A stretch of 64,000 bases of DNA from Chthoniobacterales bacterium (GTDB lineage: Bacteria; Verrucomicrobiota; Verrucomicrobiia; Chthoniobacterales; DASVRZ01). Position numbers and translations under genes: made by a program. This document shows positions 1 through 8,591 of the stretch, in pieces. The stretch spans positions 33,733 to 97,732 of the forward strand of contig JBDSQB010000007.1 of the NCBI GenBank assembly GCA_039930045.1, in the 5' to 3' direction. The number at the start of each line of letters is the position of its first letter. Position 1 is the stretch's first letter. Below the pieces are notes generated by a model. The model saw only the letters and a list, made by a program, of their open reading frames with translations. It ran no database searches and was not told the origin of the DNA.

Positions 1-2152
1 CCCGATCCTTCGTTCCCCAGGAGCCGCCCCGCAGCAGGCCCCAGCCGCGCTCGCTGGCGTTGTAACTGTCGGCGCACCATTCCCAGACATTGCCGCTAAG
101 GTCGTAAAAGCCATTTGAGTTAGGTGGAAATGAAGCCACGGGCGCCGTTTGCAGATAACCGTCGGCGTATTTCGGCAAACCCAGATTCGCGATCGCAGGC
201 GGAGGCGGCCAGGTTTTGCCCCACGGGAAAAGCTCCTTGTTGCGCCCGTCGCGCTTCTCGGGAGTGTCGCCCGGCTCCACGGGCAGACCGGCTGCGGCGC
301 TCCATTCGGCGTCGGTCGGCAGGCGATATTCCAGCGTCTGATCGATCTGACCCGCCGCCTGTTCCCGGGCGGTGAGCCAATGGCAAAAGGCGTTGGCGTC
401 GTTCCAATTCACGCTCACCACGGGGTAGAGATCGGTCGAGGCAAAGTCGGGCTTCTGCCAAACCGCCCCGGTCGCCGCGCAAAATTCCAGCCAATCCCGC
501 ACGCGCGTCTCGGTGTCGGCCACCCAGAGATCGGCCACGTCGGGCAAGGGGAGAAGTTTTTGCCCGAGCGAATTCGTAAACGGCTGGCCCGGAGTTACAA
601 TCCGCTCACGCTCCAGACGCGCGGCGAGAAAGGTCTGGCTGGCGGCCTCGACCTTCCCCTGAACGTGCGCCGTGCGCCAGCCGGGAAGCTGTATTTCGTA
701 GTCCACTTCGCCGGGCGTGATGTCGTCGAGGAGGCAGGGCGTGTGGCCGATTTCGACGCCGTTGTGCAGGACGCGCGCGCCGTTCGGGGCGCTGATGATT
801 TTCACGCTGCCGTTGGTGAAACGGAGTTGCGCCGTGTTTGCCAGATTGGGCTGCAACTCGACTGTTTGCTCGACGGTGGCGGCGGCGATTTGCGCGACGA
901 TGCGGTATTCGCCCGTGGGCAGATTCTTGCAGGAAAACGGCGTCACGCCCTGCTGGCGAGTGGGTTTTTCATCGCGGAAATGAAGCGGCCCCTCCAGCGT
1001 GCAGGCGGCTCCGGCGGGCTCGGACGTGATCTCCAGATCGCCGTGGCTGCGAGCGAGGACAAAGGCGGCCGGGGCCGCATTCTGCTCCGGCTCGACTTTC
1101 ATTCGTATGTCCACCGGCGCAAACCCGTCGCGCATGATGTGCAGCCGGTAATCGCCCGGCTCGACGCTGGAAAATTTCGCCGGACTGCTGCGCACTTTCT
1201 CGCCGAGCAGCACAGTGGCTCCCGGCGGCTCGGTCAGAATCGTGACGCTTCCCGGCTTCTCGTTCGGCGCACTTTTGGTGAAGTGAAATGCGGTCCAGCC
1301 CGCGAGCAGGAGCAGCAGCGCGGCCAGCATTCGTTTCACCGGACGCTTCTTGCGCTCGGCGTCGAGCAAGGCGAGTTCGTGTCCCATCGCGGCGGCGCTG
1401 GCGTGGCGGCGCTTCGGATCGTTGGCGCAGGCCTTCAGCAAAACCGGGTTCAGCCGCAGCAGGAGCGCGCGGTCGTCGCGTTCATCCAGATCGTCCGGCA
1501 GATCGGGAAAATCCATCCGGTCGCGGCCCATGCTGATCTCGTAGAGCACTTTGCCGAGGCTGTAGAGATCGGCCGAATTCGAGCCCGGTCCCTCCGCCGG
1601 AACGTAGCCTTCGGTGCCGACGAACGACTTTTGGCCGGTCGCCGCGACGAGTCCGATGTCGGCCAGTTTCGGTTCGCCGCCGACAAAGATGATGTTCGCT
1701 GGTTTGATGTCGCGATGCGCCAGCCCATGACGATGCAACTCGGCCAGAGCCGACGTTAATGCGACTCCGAGGCGAATGCATTCCGCCGCAGGAAGGCGCG
1801 TTTCCCGGGTGAGTTCGCTCGCCAAAGTGCGCGGCTGATACGTCTCCGGCTCGATCTGTTTCCCGCCGCCGACGTCGTCCGCCAGCTCCATGATGTAATA
1901 AAAAAACGCGTTGTGCGGATCGCGCCCGACATGCAGCAAATGGACGAAGCCGCGATGCGCCCGCGACACGGGTTCAAAGGCGGTCATGCCGCCAAATTCA
2001 CGTTGAAAAATCCGCTCGTGATCGAAGTTGGCCCGCCAAATGACTTTCACCGCCCGCCACGCTCCGGTGATGCTTCGCGCAAGCCAGATTTCCCCGTAGG
2101 CGCCGCGTCCGATCACGCGCAGCATCTCGTGGTCTGGAATCGTGGGAGGCAT
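1..2152 (-). CDS. Ser/Thr protein kinase with PEGA and formylglycine-generating-enzyme-like domains (C-terminus cut by window edge)
   Basis: Reads leftward from an ATG at 2152 and stays open to base 1, giving 717 residues without a stop. The kinase domain has a glycine loop (IGRGAYGEIW), the lysine in RAVKVIW and the catalytic loop HRDIKPANI near residue 145. The usual DFG is ADIGL. A hydrophobic segment follows near residue 275. Next come PEGA-like surface repeats (about 300-480) and then an FGE-sulfatase (SUMF1) domain with GNVWEWCADSYN and RGGSWG close to the edge. Family knowledge: such membrane-anchored kinases signal by Ser/Thr phosphorylation, and the exposed FGE fold often acts as a binding domain rather than an enzyme. 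The ECF-type sigma gene lies directly upstream on the same strand, a common pairing. Substrate unknown. Confidence 0.9.
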   Translation of the reverse strand, partial: MPPTIPDHEMLRVIGRGAYGEIWLARSITGAWRAVKVIWRANFDHERIFQREFGGMTAFEPVSRAHRGFVHLLHVGRDPHNAFFYYIMELADDVGGGKQIEPETYQPRTLASELTRETRLPAAECIRLGVALTSALAELHRHGLAHRDIKPANIIFVGGEPKLADIGLVAATGQKSFVGTEGYVPAEGPGSNSADLYSLGKVLYEISMGRDRMDFPDLPDDLDERDDRALLLRLNPVLLKACANDPKRRHASAAAMGHELALLDAERKKRPVKRMLAALLLLLAGWTAFHFTKSAPNEKPGSVTILTEPPGATVLLGEKVRSSPAKFSSVEPGDYRLHIMRDGFAPVDIRMKVEPEQNAAPAAFVLARSHGDLEITSEPAGAACTLEGPLHFRDEKPTRQQGVTPFSCKNLPTGEYRIVAQIAAATVEQTVELQPNLANTAQLRFTNGSVKIISAPNGARVLHNGVEIGHTPCLLDDITPGEVDYEIQLPGWRTAHVQGKVEAASQTFLAARLERERIVTPGQPFTNSLGQKLLPLPDVADLWVADTETRVRDWLEFCAATGAVWQKPDFASTDLYPVVSVNWNDANAFCHWLTAREQAAGQIDQTLEYRLPTDAEWSAAAGLPVEPGDTPEKRDGRNKELFPWGKTWPPPPAIANLGLPKYADGYLQTAPVASFPPNSNGFYDLSGNVWEWCADSYNASERGWGLLRGGSWGTKDR

Positions 2153-2161
2153 CGGCTAAGA

Positions 2162-2281
2162 AAGATTTAGCCACAACCGAGTCGGACGAGATAGCTCCTT
2201 ATTTATTTTTCTCCATCAGAGGAGCAAAGAACACAGAGTTCACAGAGGAAAATCAGGTCGCTCCGCCCGTGGCTAAATCTT
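2162..2281. repeat. MITE-like element with 13-bp inverted ends
   Basis: AAGATTTAGCCAC at 2162-2174 is repeated inverted at 2269-2281 (GTGGCTAAATCTT). The roughly 94 bp between are AT-rich and contain a 'cacagagttcacagagg' phrase. The right arm supplies the stop codon of the sigma factor gene, so the element defines that protein's C-terminus. No coding capacity. It is probably a small non-autonomous repeat, but only one copy was noticed here. Confidence 0.5.
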
Positions 2282-2884
2282 ACCCGAATCCAGCCGTTTC
2301 ACCTCGGCCTTGAGCAGTCCCCGAATGCGGTGACAAATGAGGTAAACCTGCGCGATGTTCACCTGCAATTCGGAGGCGACTTTTTGCACCGGCCATTCCT
2401 TCAACGTGTGGCAGTCGAAGACTTGATAGTGACGCGGCTCGACTCGTTTTTTGATGTTCGCCAGCGCCGCTTCGAGCAGGTGCGTGCGCCATTCTTTTTC
2501 CCAGACCTCGCTGAGCCGGCCCGCGCCATCGGGCAGCCGGTCGAGTGCGGCGGTGCGTCCGGTTTCTTCTTTTAAGAGATCGTTGTAACCCGGTTCGCGC
2601 TTCCGAAATTGATCCGCGATTCGCCAGCGGGTGATGTTCAGCAGCCAACCCTTGAAGGAGCCGATCTCGGGATCGTAGCGGAGACGACCGATGTTTTTCG
2701 AGACGGTGATGAGCGTTTCCTGCACCACCTCATCCGCCTCCGACTCGCTTAAGCCGGAGCGTCGTGCCGCGTGGTGAATCAGCTTCCGGTAAGTGGCATG
2801 GAACTCGTGCCAGAGCCGGTGATCGTCGTGGTTGGCGAGCTTCTCCACGAGACTGCGGCGCGTCGGGAGAAAGCTGTGTTTCAT
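2273..2884 (-). CDS. RNA polymerase ECF-type sigma-70 family factor
   Basis: 203 residues. Region 2 is recognisable as a helical block ending in ESEADEVVQETLITVSKNI and FKGWLLNITRWRIADQFRK, the core-binding and -10-recognition helices of ECF-like sigmas. A C-terminal region 4 HTH (QKVASELQVNIAQVYLICHRI) would contact the -35 element. It likely redirects RNA polymerase to a small regulon. The kinase gene is downstream on the same strand, suggesting kinase-controlled sigma activity as known for related ECF groups (inference). It diverges from the macroglobulin gene, with 64 bp between the two starts. The stop codon lies in an inverted repeat, so the C-terminus may have been altered by that insertion. 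Confidence 0.85.
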   Translation of the reverse strand: MKHSFLPTRRSLVEKLANHDDHRLWHEFHATYRKLIHHAARRSGLSESEADEVVQETLITVSKNIGRLRYDPEIGSFKGWLLNITRWRIADQFRKREPGYNDLLKEETGRTAALDRLPDGAGRLSEVWEKEWRTHLLEAALANIKKRVEPRHYQVFDCHTLKEWPVQKVASELQVNIAQVYLICHRIRGLLKAEVKRLDSGKI

Positions 2885-2948
2885 CGCCGCAGTCTAGCGT
2901 CCGCAAAGTTTTTTGAAAGATTCCCGAAATGTCTCCGTATGGAATCTC

Positions 2949-5900
2949 ATGGGAAACATTTTATCATTCTTCAAAAAGCTGCTGCACACCCTCTTCGGGA
3001 ACCTCGACTGGTCGCCGCCCGGCTGGTTGCGCTGGATCGGTCGGCATCGCCTCGCCAGCCTCGCCGTCCTCCTCATCGGAGTCTCACTCGCCTGGACCGC
3101 AAACTGGCTGCAACACCGCCCTAAGCCGCTCGCGATCCATGTCACAGCGCAAGAAATCGGGCTCATGCCGTTCGTGGAAAAAGCCACGCCGCCGCCGCTG
3201 CGAATCGACTTCGATCGTTCTGCGGCTCCGTTGTCGAACGTCGGGAAAGTCATCAAAACCGGCATTGAAATGGAACCCGCCATGCCCGGCGAATGGAGTT
3301 GGGAATCGGATCGAACGCTTCAGTTTCAGCCCAAAACCGAGTGGCCTGCGGGAGTCACCTACAAGGTTCGTTTCCAACCCGGCTTCGTCCGCCAGGATCT
3401 GCCGCTGGATCACACGAAACTAACCATTACCACGCCCGCCTTTGCGAGCCGGGTGCGCGAGTTTAGCTTCTATCAAAATCCCAAGGACCCGGCGATCCGG
3501 CAACTCGTCGCCACGCTGGAATTTACCCACCCGGTGCTGCGCGGCGAATTGGAGAATCAGATCGATCTCAGCCTCATCGGAGGCGCGCCGATTTTTGCCA
3601 GTGGAAAACCCAAGTTCACCCTCGAATACGGCTTGCAGGACCGCGTTGTTTACCTGCGAAGCGCCCCGGTTCAGCTCCCGCCCGTGGAGGACTTTGCGCG
3701 CCTGCTTCTATCCAACGAGATCCGTCCGATGCACGGGAAAACTTCCGCCAGCGAAGACGTGATTGCCAAGGTGAAAGTGCCGGATCGCTACAGCTTTTTC
3801 CGCATCGACACGATTCACGGCGACATTGTTAGGAAAGCCGACGGTGAGCTAGAGCAAATTCTCCTCGTGGACACGACCGCCGAAATCAAGCCCGAGACCG
3901 TCGCTTCCGCTCTGGAAATGTTCCTGCTCCCACCGCGCCCGAGTCATCTGCCTCGCTGGCAAAGCGCGAGCGAAATCACACCTGAGATTCTCGCGCAATC
4001 GACTAACATTCCACTTACACTCCTGCCAGCGGGGCGTCCGACGGCGACGCAGGTTTCATTCAAATTCAAGATCGAGCAAAATGGGCAGCTCTTTGTTAGG
4101 ATTCACAAAAATATCGAGGCGCTCGGCGGTTATCCGCTGAAGGATGACTACCGCACGGTCCTCGCCGTGCCGGAGCCGCCCAAGGAGCTAACCTTTCAGA
4201 GCGAGGGCGGTTTGCTGGCCCTCAGCGGCGAGCGAAAACTCTCCGTAAAATCGCGCGGCATCCCTGGCATTCGCTACGAACTCGCCCGCGTTCAGTCGAA
4301 TCAAATCAACCATCTCATCAGCCAGACCGAGGGTAATTTTCAGCACCCGAATTTTCTCGGCGACTACTTCAACGAGGAGAATATATCCCGCATCGCCGAG
4401 GAGAAACAGAGCGTCGCACTGACCAGCCGTTTCTCTGCTAACTATTCCACGTTCGACTTCTCGAGTCATCTCGCCATGCCTGCCGACGGCGGCAGCGAGC
4501 GAGGGCTTTTCTTCCTCCGCGCCCAAGCTTGGAATCCGAAAAATGATGCCATCGAGGACACGAGCGCCGCGATGCGCTTCATCCTCGTGACCGACCTCGG
4601 GCTGCTAACAAAATATAACTCCGATGGCAGCCGCGATGTCTTCGTCATGAGCATCAAAGCCGGATTACCCGCCACCGGAGTCACAGTCGAACTACTAGGC
4701 AAAAACGGTGAGCCGCTTCTAACTCAAATCACCGGCGGCGATGGACGCGTTTCCTTCCCAAAACTCACCGACGAGCGCCGCGAGAAAGAGCCTGTCGCCT
4801 TCGTCGCGCGGCTCGGCGAGGACGTTTCCTTTCTCCCTTGCAACCGCGAAGACCGGAAGCTGGATTTCTCGCGCTTCGACATCGGCGGCGTGACTAACAT
4901 TCACCCGGAAACGCTCGACGCCTTTGTCTTTTCCGAGCGCGGAATTTATCGTCCCGGCGACACCGTTCACCTCGCCTGGGCGATCAAACAGCGCAACTGG
5001 CTGGGCAATCTGGAAGGCCTGCCCATCGAGATCGAAGTCACCGATTCGCGAGGCAAATCGGCTTTGGTGAAACGAATGTCACTCACCCGCGACGCGTTTG
5101 CCTCGCTCGATTTTGCCACAGTCAACGAGTCGCCATCGGGACAATATGGCTGCGACATTTATCTGGTTAGAAATGGCTGGCGAGACATCCGTCTCGGCGG
5201 TGCCAATTTCACCGTGAAAGAGTTTCTGCCCGACCGAATGAAACTCGAAACGAAGCTCAACAAAACCGCCGCAATAGGCTGGATCACGCCCGACCAGATC
5301 GAGGCGGAACTCACCTTGCGCAATCTCTATGGAACTCCCGCCACCAACCGGCGGATTGTTAGCACGCTGCAAATTTCCCCGCGCGGATTTTCCTTCCCGG
5401 AATACGCCGACTTCACCTTCTACGATCGGCTGCTCGACCAGGAAAAAGAACCGCGTCTGCACGAGGTCGAGGTGTCCGATCAAACCACAGGACCAGACGG
5501 TGTCGCGCATGTGCCGTTCGGGCTGGAAAGCTACGCCAACGCGACCTGGCAGATGGATTACTATGCCGAGGCCTTCGAGGGAAACAGCGGCCGCTGCGTC
5601 ACCGGCCGTGCGTCGGCGATTGTCTCCGCGCAACCGTGGCTGATCGGCCACAAATCAGACGGTGATCTGAGTTTCATCCAAGTTGGCACCCAGCGCGCCG
5701 TGCAGTTCATTGCGGTCAATCCCAAGCTCGAAAAAATAGAGCTGACTAACATCGAAATGCGACTCATCGAGCAAACACATTTGTCGATGTTAGTCAAAAA
5801 AGAAAATGGAAACTATGCCTACGAATCCGTCACGCAGGACGAGGAACTCAGCCGCGACAGGATCGCATTTCCATTCGACGGATTTTCCTGGAACACGCCC

Positions 5901-8591
5901 TCAACACGTCCCGGCGACTTCATCTGCGAGCTCTGGAACGAAGCCGGTGAGCGCGTTTCCCGCGTGGAGTTTCGCGTCGTCGGGGCAGGGGAGCTAACAC
6001 GTGGGTTGGATCGCAACGCGGAGCTGCAAATCCAGCTCGACAAGGTTGAATACAACGCGGGCGACACCATGCAAGTGAGCCTGCGCGCGCCCTACACCGG
6101 CAGCGGTCTGATCTCCATCGAGAGCAATCACGTGCACAGCTTCGCGTGGTTCAAGGCAGACGCGGCGAGCAGCGTGCAGACGATACAAATCCCGGCTGAT
6201 TTTGAGGGCACGGGCTATGTAAGTGTCGCGTTTATTCGCGGTCTCGACTCGAAAGAAATATTCACGTCGCCGTTGAGTTATGGCGTGGTTCCATTCAAAG
6301 CCAACTTCGACCGACGCCGCGTGAAGATCGAGGTTAACACCAAGTCAGAAGTCAAGCCGGGTGAAAAACTAACCATTCATTACAAGACGGATCGCCAGTC
6401 AAAAATCGTCCTCTTCGCCGTGGACAAGGGCATCTTGCAAGTCACCAACTACCAGACGCCCGATCCGCTGGCGTGGTTCTTTCGCAAGACGCGGCTGGAG
6501 ACGCAAACGTCCCAGATTGTCGATCTGCTCATCCCGGAATTTTCACTCCTGCGCCAGCTATCAGCGCCCGGTGGCGGTGAGGACAACAAGCTCAATCCAT
6601 TCCGCCGCATGACGGAGAAACCAGTCGTCTGGTGGTCGGGCATCATCGATGCCAACACCACCGACCAGACAATCGACTACGACGTTCCAGACTACTTCAA
6701 CGGCACGCTGCAAGTCATGGCCGTGGCGATCAGCGGCGACTCCGTGGGCTCGTCCGAGCTGCCGGTGCTAGTAAGCGGACCATTCATCATCACACCCGGT
6801 GTTCCGCTGGCTGTGGCTCCGGGTGATGAATTCACCGCAGGCGTGACCGTAGCTAACAATCGCGCTGGTTCTGGTCCCGATGCCGTGATTCGATTGGAAG
6901 TCGAACCTTCCGCGCAACTGGAGCTGGTCGGAGCGCTGTCCGTGGACTTGAAAATCCCGGAGAATCAAGAGGTGAGCACGACGATTCGGGTGCGAGTCAA
7001 ACGCAGCCTGGGTGCGGCGAGTTTGAACTTTATCGCGTCGCAAGGCGGTGAATCGAGTCACCTGGCGGCGACCTTAAGCGTACGTCCAGCGACTCCGTTT
7101 ATGGTCGAGTTGCGCTCGGCCAGTTTCAAAAAAGGAACGCAGGAAATGCCATTGTTGGGAGGCTGGTTCGATGAATATCGCCAGGGCAACGCGACGATTT
7201 CCGCAGTTCCACTCGGACTCGCCAAGGGCTTGGACTTCTACTTGAAGAACTATCCCTATGGTTGCAGCGAGCAGATCATGAGCGGGGCGTTTGCGAGGTT
7301 AGTGCTGGCGGACGAGGCGGATTTCGGCCAGTCGCGCGAGTTCGTGCAGAGTCAAATGGAACTCGTCTATGCCAGGCAGCGGACACGTCAGGCGGGCAAC
7401 GGTTCTTTTGGCTACTGGACGGCGGAGGAAAGCAAAGGGCCGGATTTCATCAGCGCCTACGTGATGCATTTCCTGATCGAGGCGAAGGCTGCCGGCTTCA
7501 ACCCGCCAAATGATTTGCTGGAAAATGGACTGCGTCATCTGCGCGATGTGGCGGCGATGGAACCTCGTGATCTGGAGCAGGCGCGGGCGATTGCCTACTC
7601 CATCTATCTTCTCACGAGGGAGGAGCAAGTGACGACTAACCAAGCCCTCAATCTGCAAGACACTCTGGAACGCCGCTGGAAAAAGAAATGGCACTCTGAT
7701 CTAACCTCCGCCTATCTCGCGGCCACTTGGAAAATGCTCAAGACCAGCAAAGGCGACGACCTGATCGGCGGCTACAAGTTGGGCGACATTCCCGATGAGG
7801 ATCGCTGCGATTTCTACGACGAGCTTTCCGCCGACTCTCGTTATCTGGCATTGCTGGCGCGCCACTTTCCAGAACGATTGAAGAAGGTAACTCCTGAGCA
7901 ATACGCCAAATATCTGGCACCCATCGGCGAGGGACATTACAGCACGATTTCTGCGGCGTATGCGGTGCTGGCGCTGAAGAGTTACTCGCAACTCATAGCC
8001 CAGCATCCACCGAAACTGAGTGTTCCCGGAGTTAAGTTAGAAGGCAATCTGGTGCAGCGCGGTGAGATTCCCAAGGAACTTAAAAAGCTTCTCTTCGCCG
8101 TCGAGGGACAGCCAGGACCGCTGGGAGTTTTTGCGCAAACTTGGGAAGCAGGCTTCCAAGTGCAGCCTTCTAAAAAGGCTGTGAACAAAGGCATGGAAGT
8201 CTGGCACGAGCTGATCGATGAAAATGGCGCGGCTGTGACGAAGATCACCTTGGGAAAACCCGTCACCGTTCGTGTGGTTGCCCGCTCGATGGAGAAGAGC
8301 CGCATCGCCAATGTGGCCATCATCGACCTGGTGCCCGGCGGCTTTGAAATCGTGGCGGATTCCATCAAGCCCGGACGCTCCAATCTACCCGGTCTCGACT
8401 ATGTCGAGGTAAGGGAGGATCGCGTGATTCTCTTCGGACAGCTAGGAAAAGACACGAGCGAATGGAAGTGGCAGTTGCGCCCGATCAGCGAGGGGAAATT
8501 CACCGTTCCACCAGCCTACGCGGAGTCGATGTATGACCGCACACTCCAGTCGCATGGCGTGGCCAGTAGCATTGAGGTCGTGCAGCCATGA
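2949..8591 (+). CDS. bacterial alpha-2-macroglobulin family protein
   Basis: 1880 residues from the ATG at 2949; an in-frame TTG at 2913 is possible but less likely. A short cytoplasmic segment is followed by a membrane anchor (SLAVLLIGVSLAWTANWL). The remainder is an extended MG-domain protein with macroglobulin sequence patterns and a complete thioester motif YGCSEQ, Cys near residue 1439. Family role: a periplasmic trap that covalently captures attacking proteases, usually encoded with PBP1C. The stop overlaps the pbpC start by 4 bp (ATGA), so translation is coupled. The thioester motif has Ser where many bacterial members have Leu or Gly; the Cys, Glu and Gln are intact. Confidence 0.93.
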   Translation: MGNILSFFKKLLHTLFGNLDWSPPGWLRWIGRHRLASLAVLLIGVSLAWTANWLQHRPKPLAIHVTAQEIGLMPFVEKATPPPLRIDFDRSAAPLSNVGKVIKTGIEMEPAMPGEWSWESDRTLQFQPKTEWPAGVTYKVRFQPGFVRQDLPLDHTKLTITTPAFASRVREFSFYQNPKDPAIRQLVATLEFTHPVLRGELENQIDLSLIGGAPIFASGKPKFTLEYGLQDRVVYLRSAPVQLPPVEDFARLLLSNEIRPMHGKTSASEDVIAKVKVPDRYSFFRIDTIHGDIVRKADGELEQILLVDTTAEIKPETVASALEMFLLPPRPSHLPRWQSASEITPEILAQSTNIPLTLLPAGRPTATQVSFKFKIEQNGQLFVRIHKNIEALGGYPLKDDYRTVLAVPEPPKELTFQSEGGLLALSGERKLSVKSRGIPGIRYELARVQSNQINHLISQTEGNFQHPNFLGDYFNEENISRIAEEKQSVALTSRFSANYSTFDFSSHLAMPADGGSERGLFFLRAQAWNPKNDAIEDTSAAMRFILVTDLGLLTKYNSDGSRDVFVMSIKAGLPATGVTVELLGKNGEPLLTQITGGDGRVSFPKLTDERREKEPVAFVARLGEDVSFLPCNREDRKLDFSRFDIGGVTNIHPETLDAFVFSERGIYRPGDTVHLAWAIKQRNWLGNLEGLPIEIEVTDSRGKSALVKRMSLTRDAFASLDFATVNESPSGQYGCDIYLVRNGWRDIRLGGANFTVKEFLPDRMKLETKLNKTAAIGWITPDQIEAELTLRNLYGTPATNRRIVSTLQISPRGFSFPEYADFTFYDRLLDQEKEPRLHEVEVSDQTTGPDGVAHVPFGLESYANATWQMDYYAEAFEGNSGRCVTGRASAIVSAQPWLIGHKSDGDLSFIQVGTQRAVQFIAVNPKLEKIELTNIEMRLIEQTHLSMLVKKENGNYAYESVTQDEELSRDRIAFPFDGFSWNTPSTRPGDFICELWNEAGERVSRVEFRVVGAGELTRGLDRNAELQIQLDKVEYNAGDTMQVSLRAPYTGSGLISIESNHVHSFAWFKADAASSVQTIQIPADFEGTGYVSVAFIRGLDSKEIFTSPLSYGVVPFKANFDRRRVKIEVNTKSEVKPGEKLTIHYKTDRQSKIVLFAVDKGILQVTNYQTPDPLAWFFRKTRLETQTSQIVDLLIPEFSLLRQLSAPGGGEDNKLNPFRRMTEKPVVWWSGIIDANTTDQTIDYDVPDYFNGTLQVMAVAISGDSVGSSELPVLVSGPFIITPGVPLAVAPGDEFTAGVTVANNRAGSGPDAVIRLEVEPSAQLELVGALSVDLKIPENQEVSTTIRVRVKRSLGAASLNFIASQGGESSHLAATLSVRPATPFMVELRSASFKKGTQEMPLLGGWFDEYRQGNATISAVPLGLAKGLDFYLKNYPYGCSEQIMSGAFARLVLADEADFGQSREFVQSQMELVYARQRTRQAGNGSFGYWTAEESKGPDFISAYVMHFLIEAKAAGFNPPNDLLENGLRHLRDVAAMEPRDLEQARAIAYSIYLLTREEQVTTNQALNLQDTLERRWKKKWHSDLTSAYLAATWKMLKTSKGDDLIGGYKLGDIPDEDRCDFYDELSADSRYLALLARHFPERLKKVTPEQYAKYLAPIGEGHYSTISAAYAVLALKSYSQLIAQHPPKLSVPGVKLEGNLVQRGEIPKELKKLLFAVEGQPGPLGVFAQTWEAGFQVQPSKKAVNKGMEVWHELIDENGAAVTKITLGKPVTVRVVARSMEKSRIANVAIIDLVPGGFEIVADSIKPGRSNLPGLDYVEVREDRVILFGQLGKDTSEWKWQLRPISEGKFTVPPAYAESMYDRTLQSHGVASSIEVVQP

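Noticed and set aside
149..1759. Long plus-strand open frame
   Set aside because: It lies opposite the kinase/PEGA/FGE gene, whose motifs are unmistakable; high GC keeps the antisense open.
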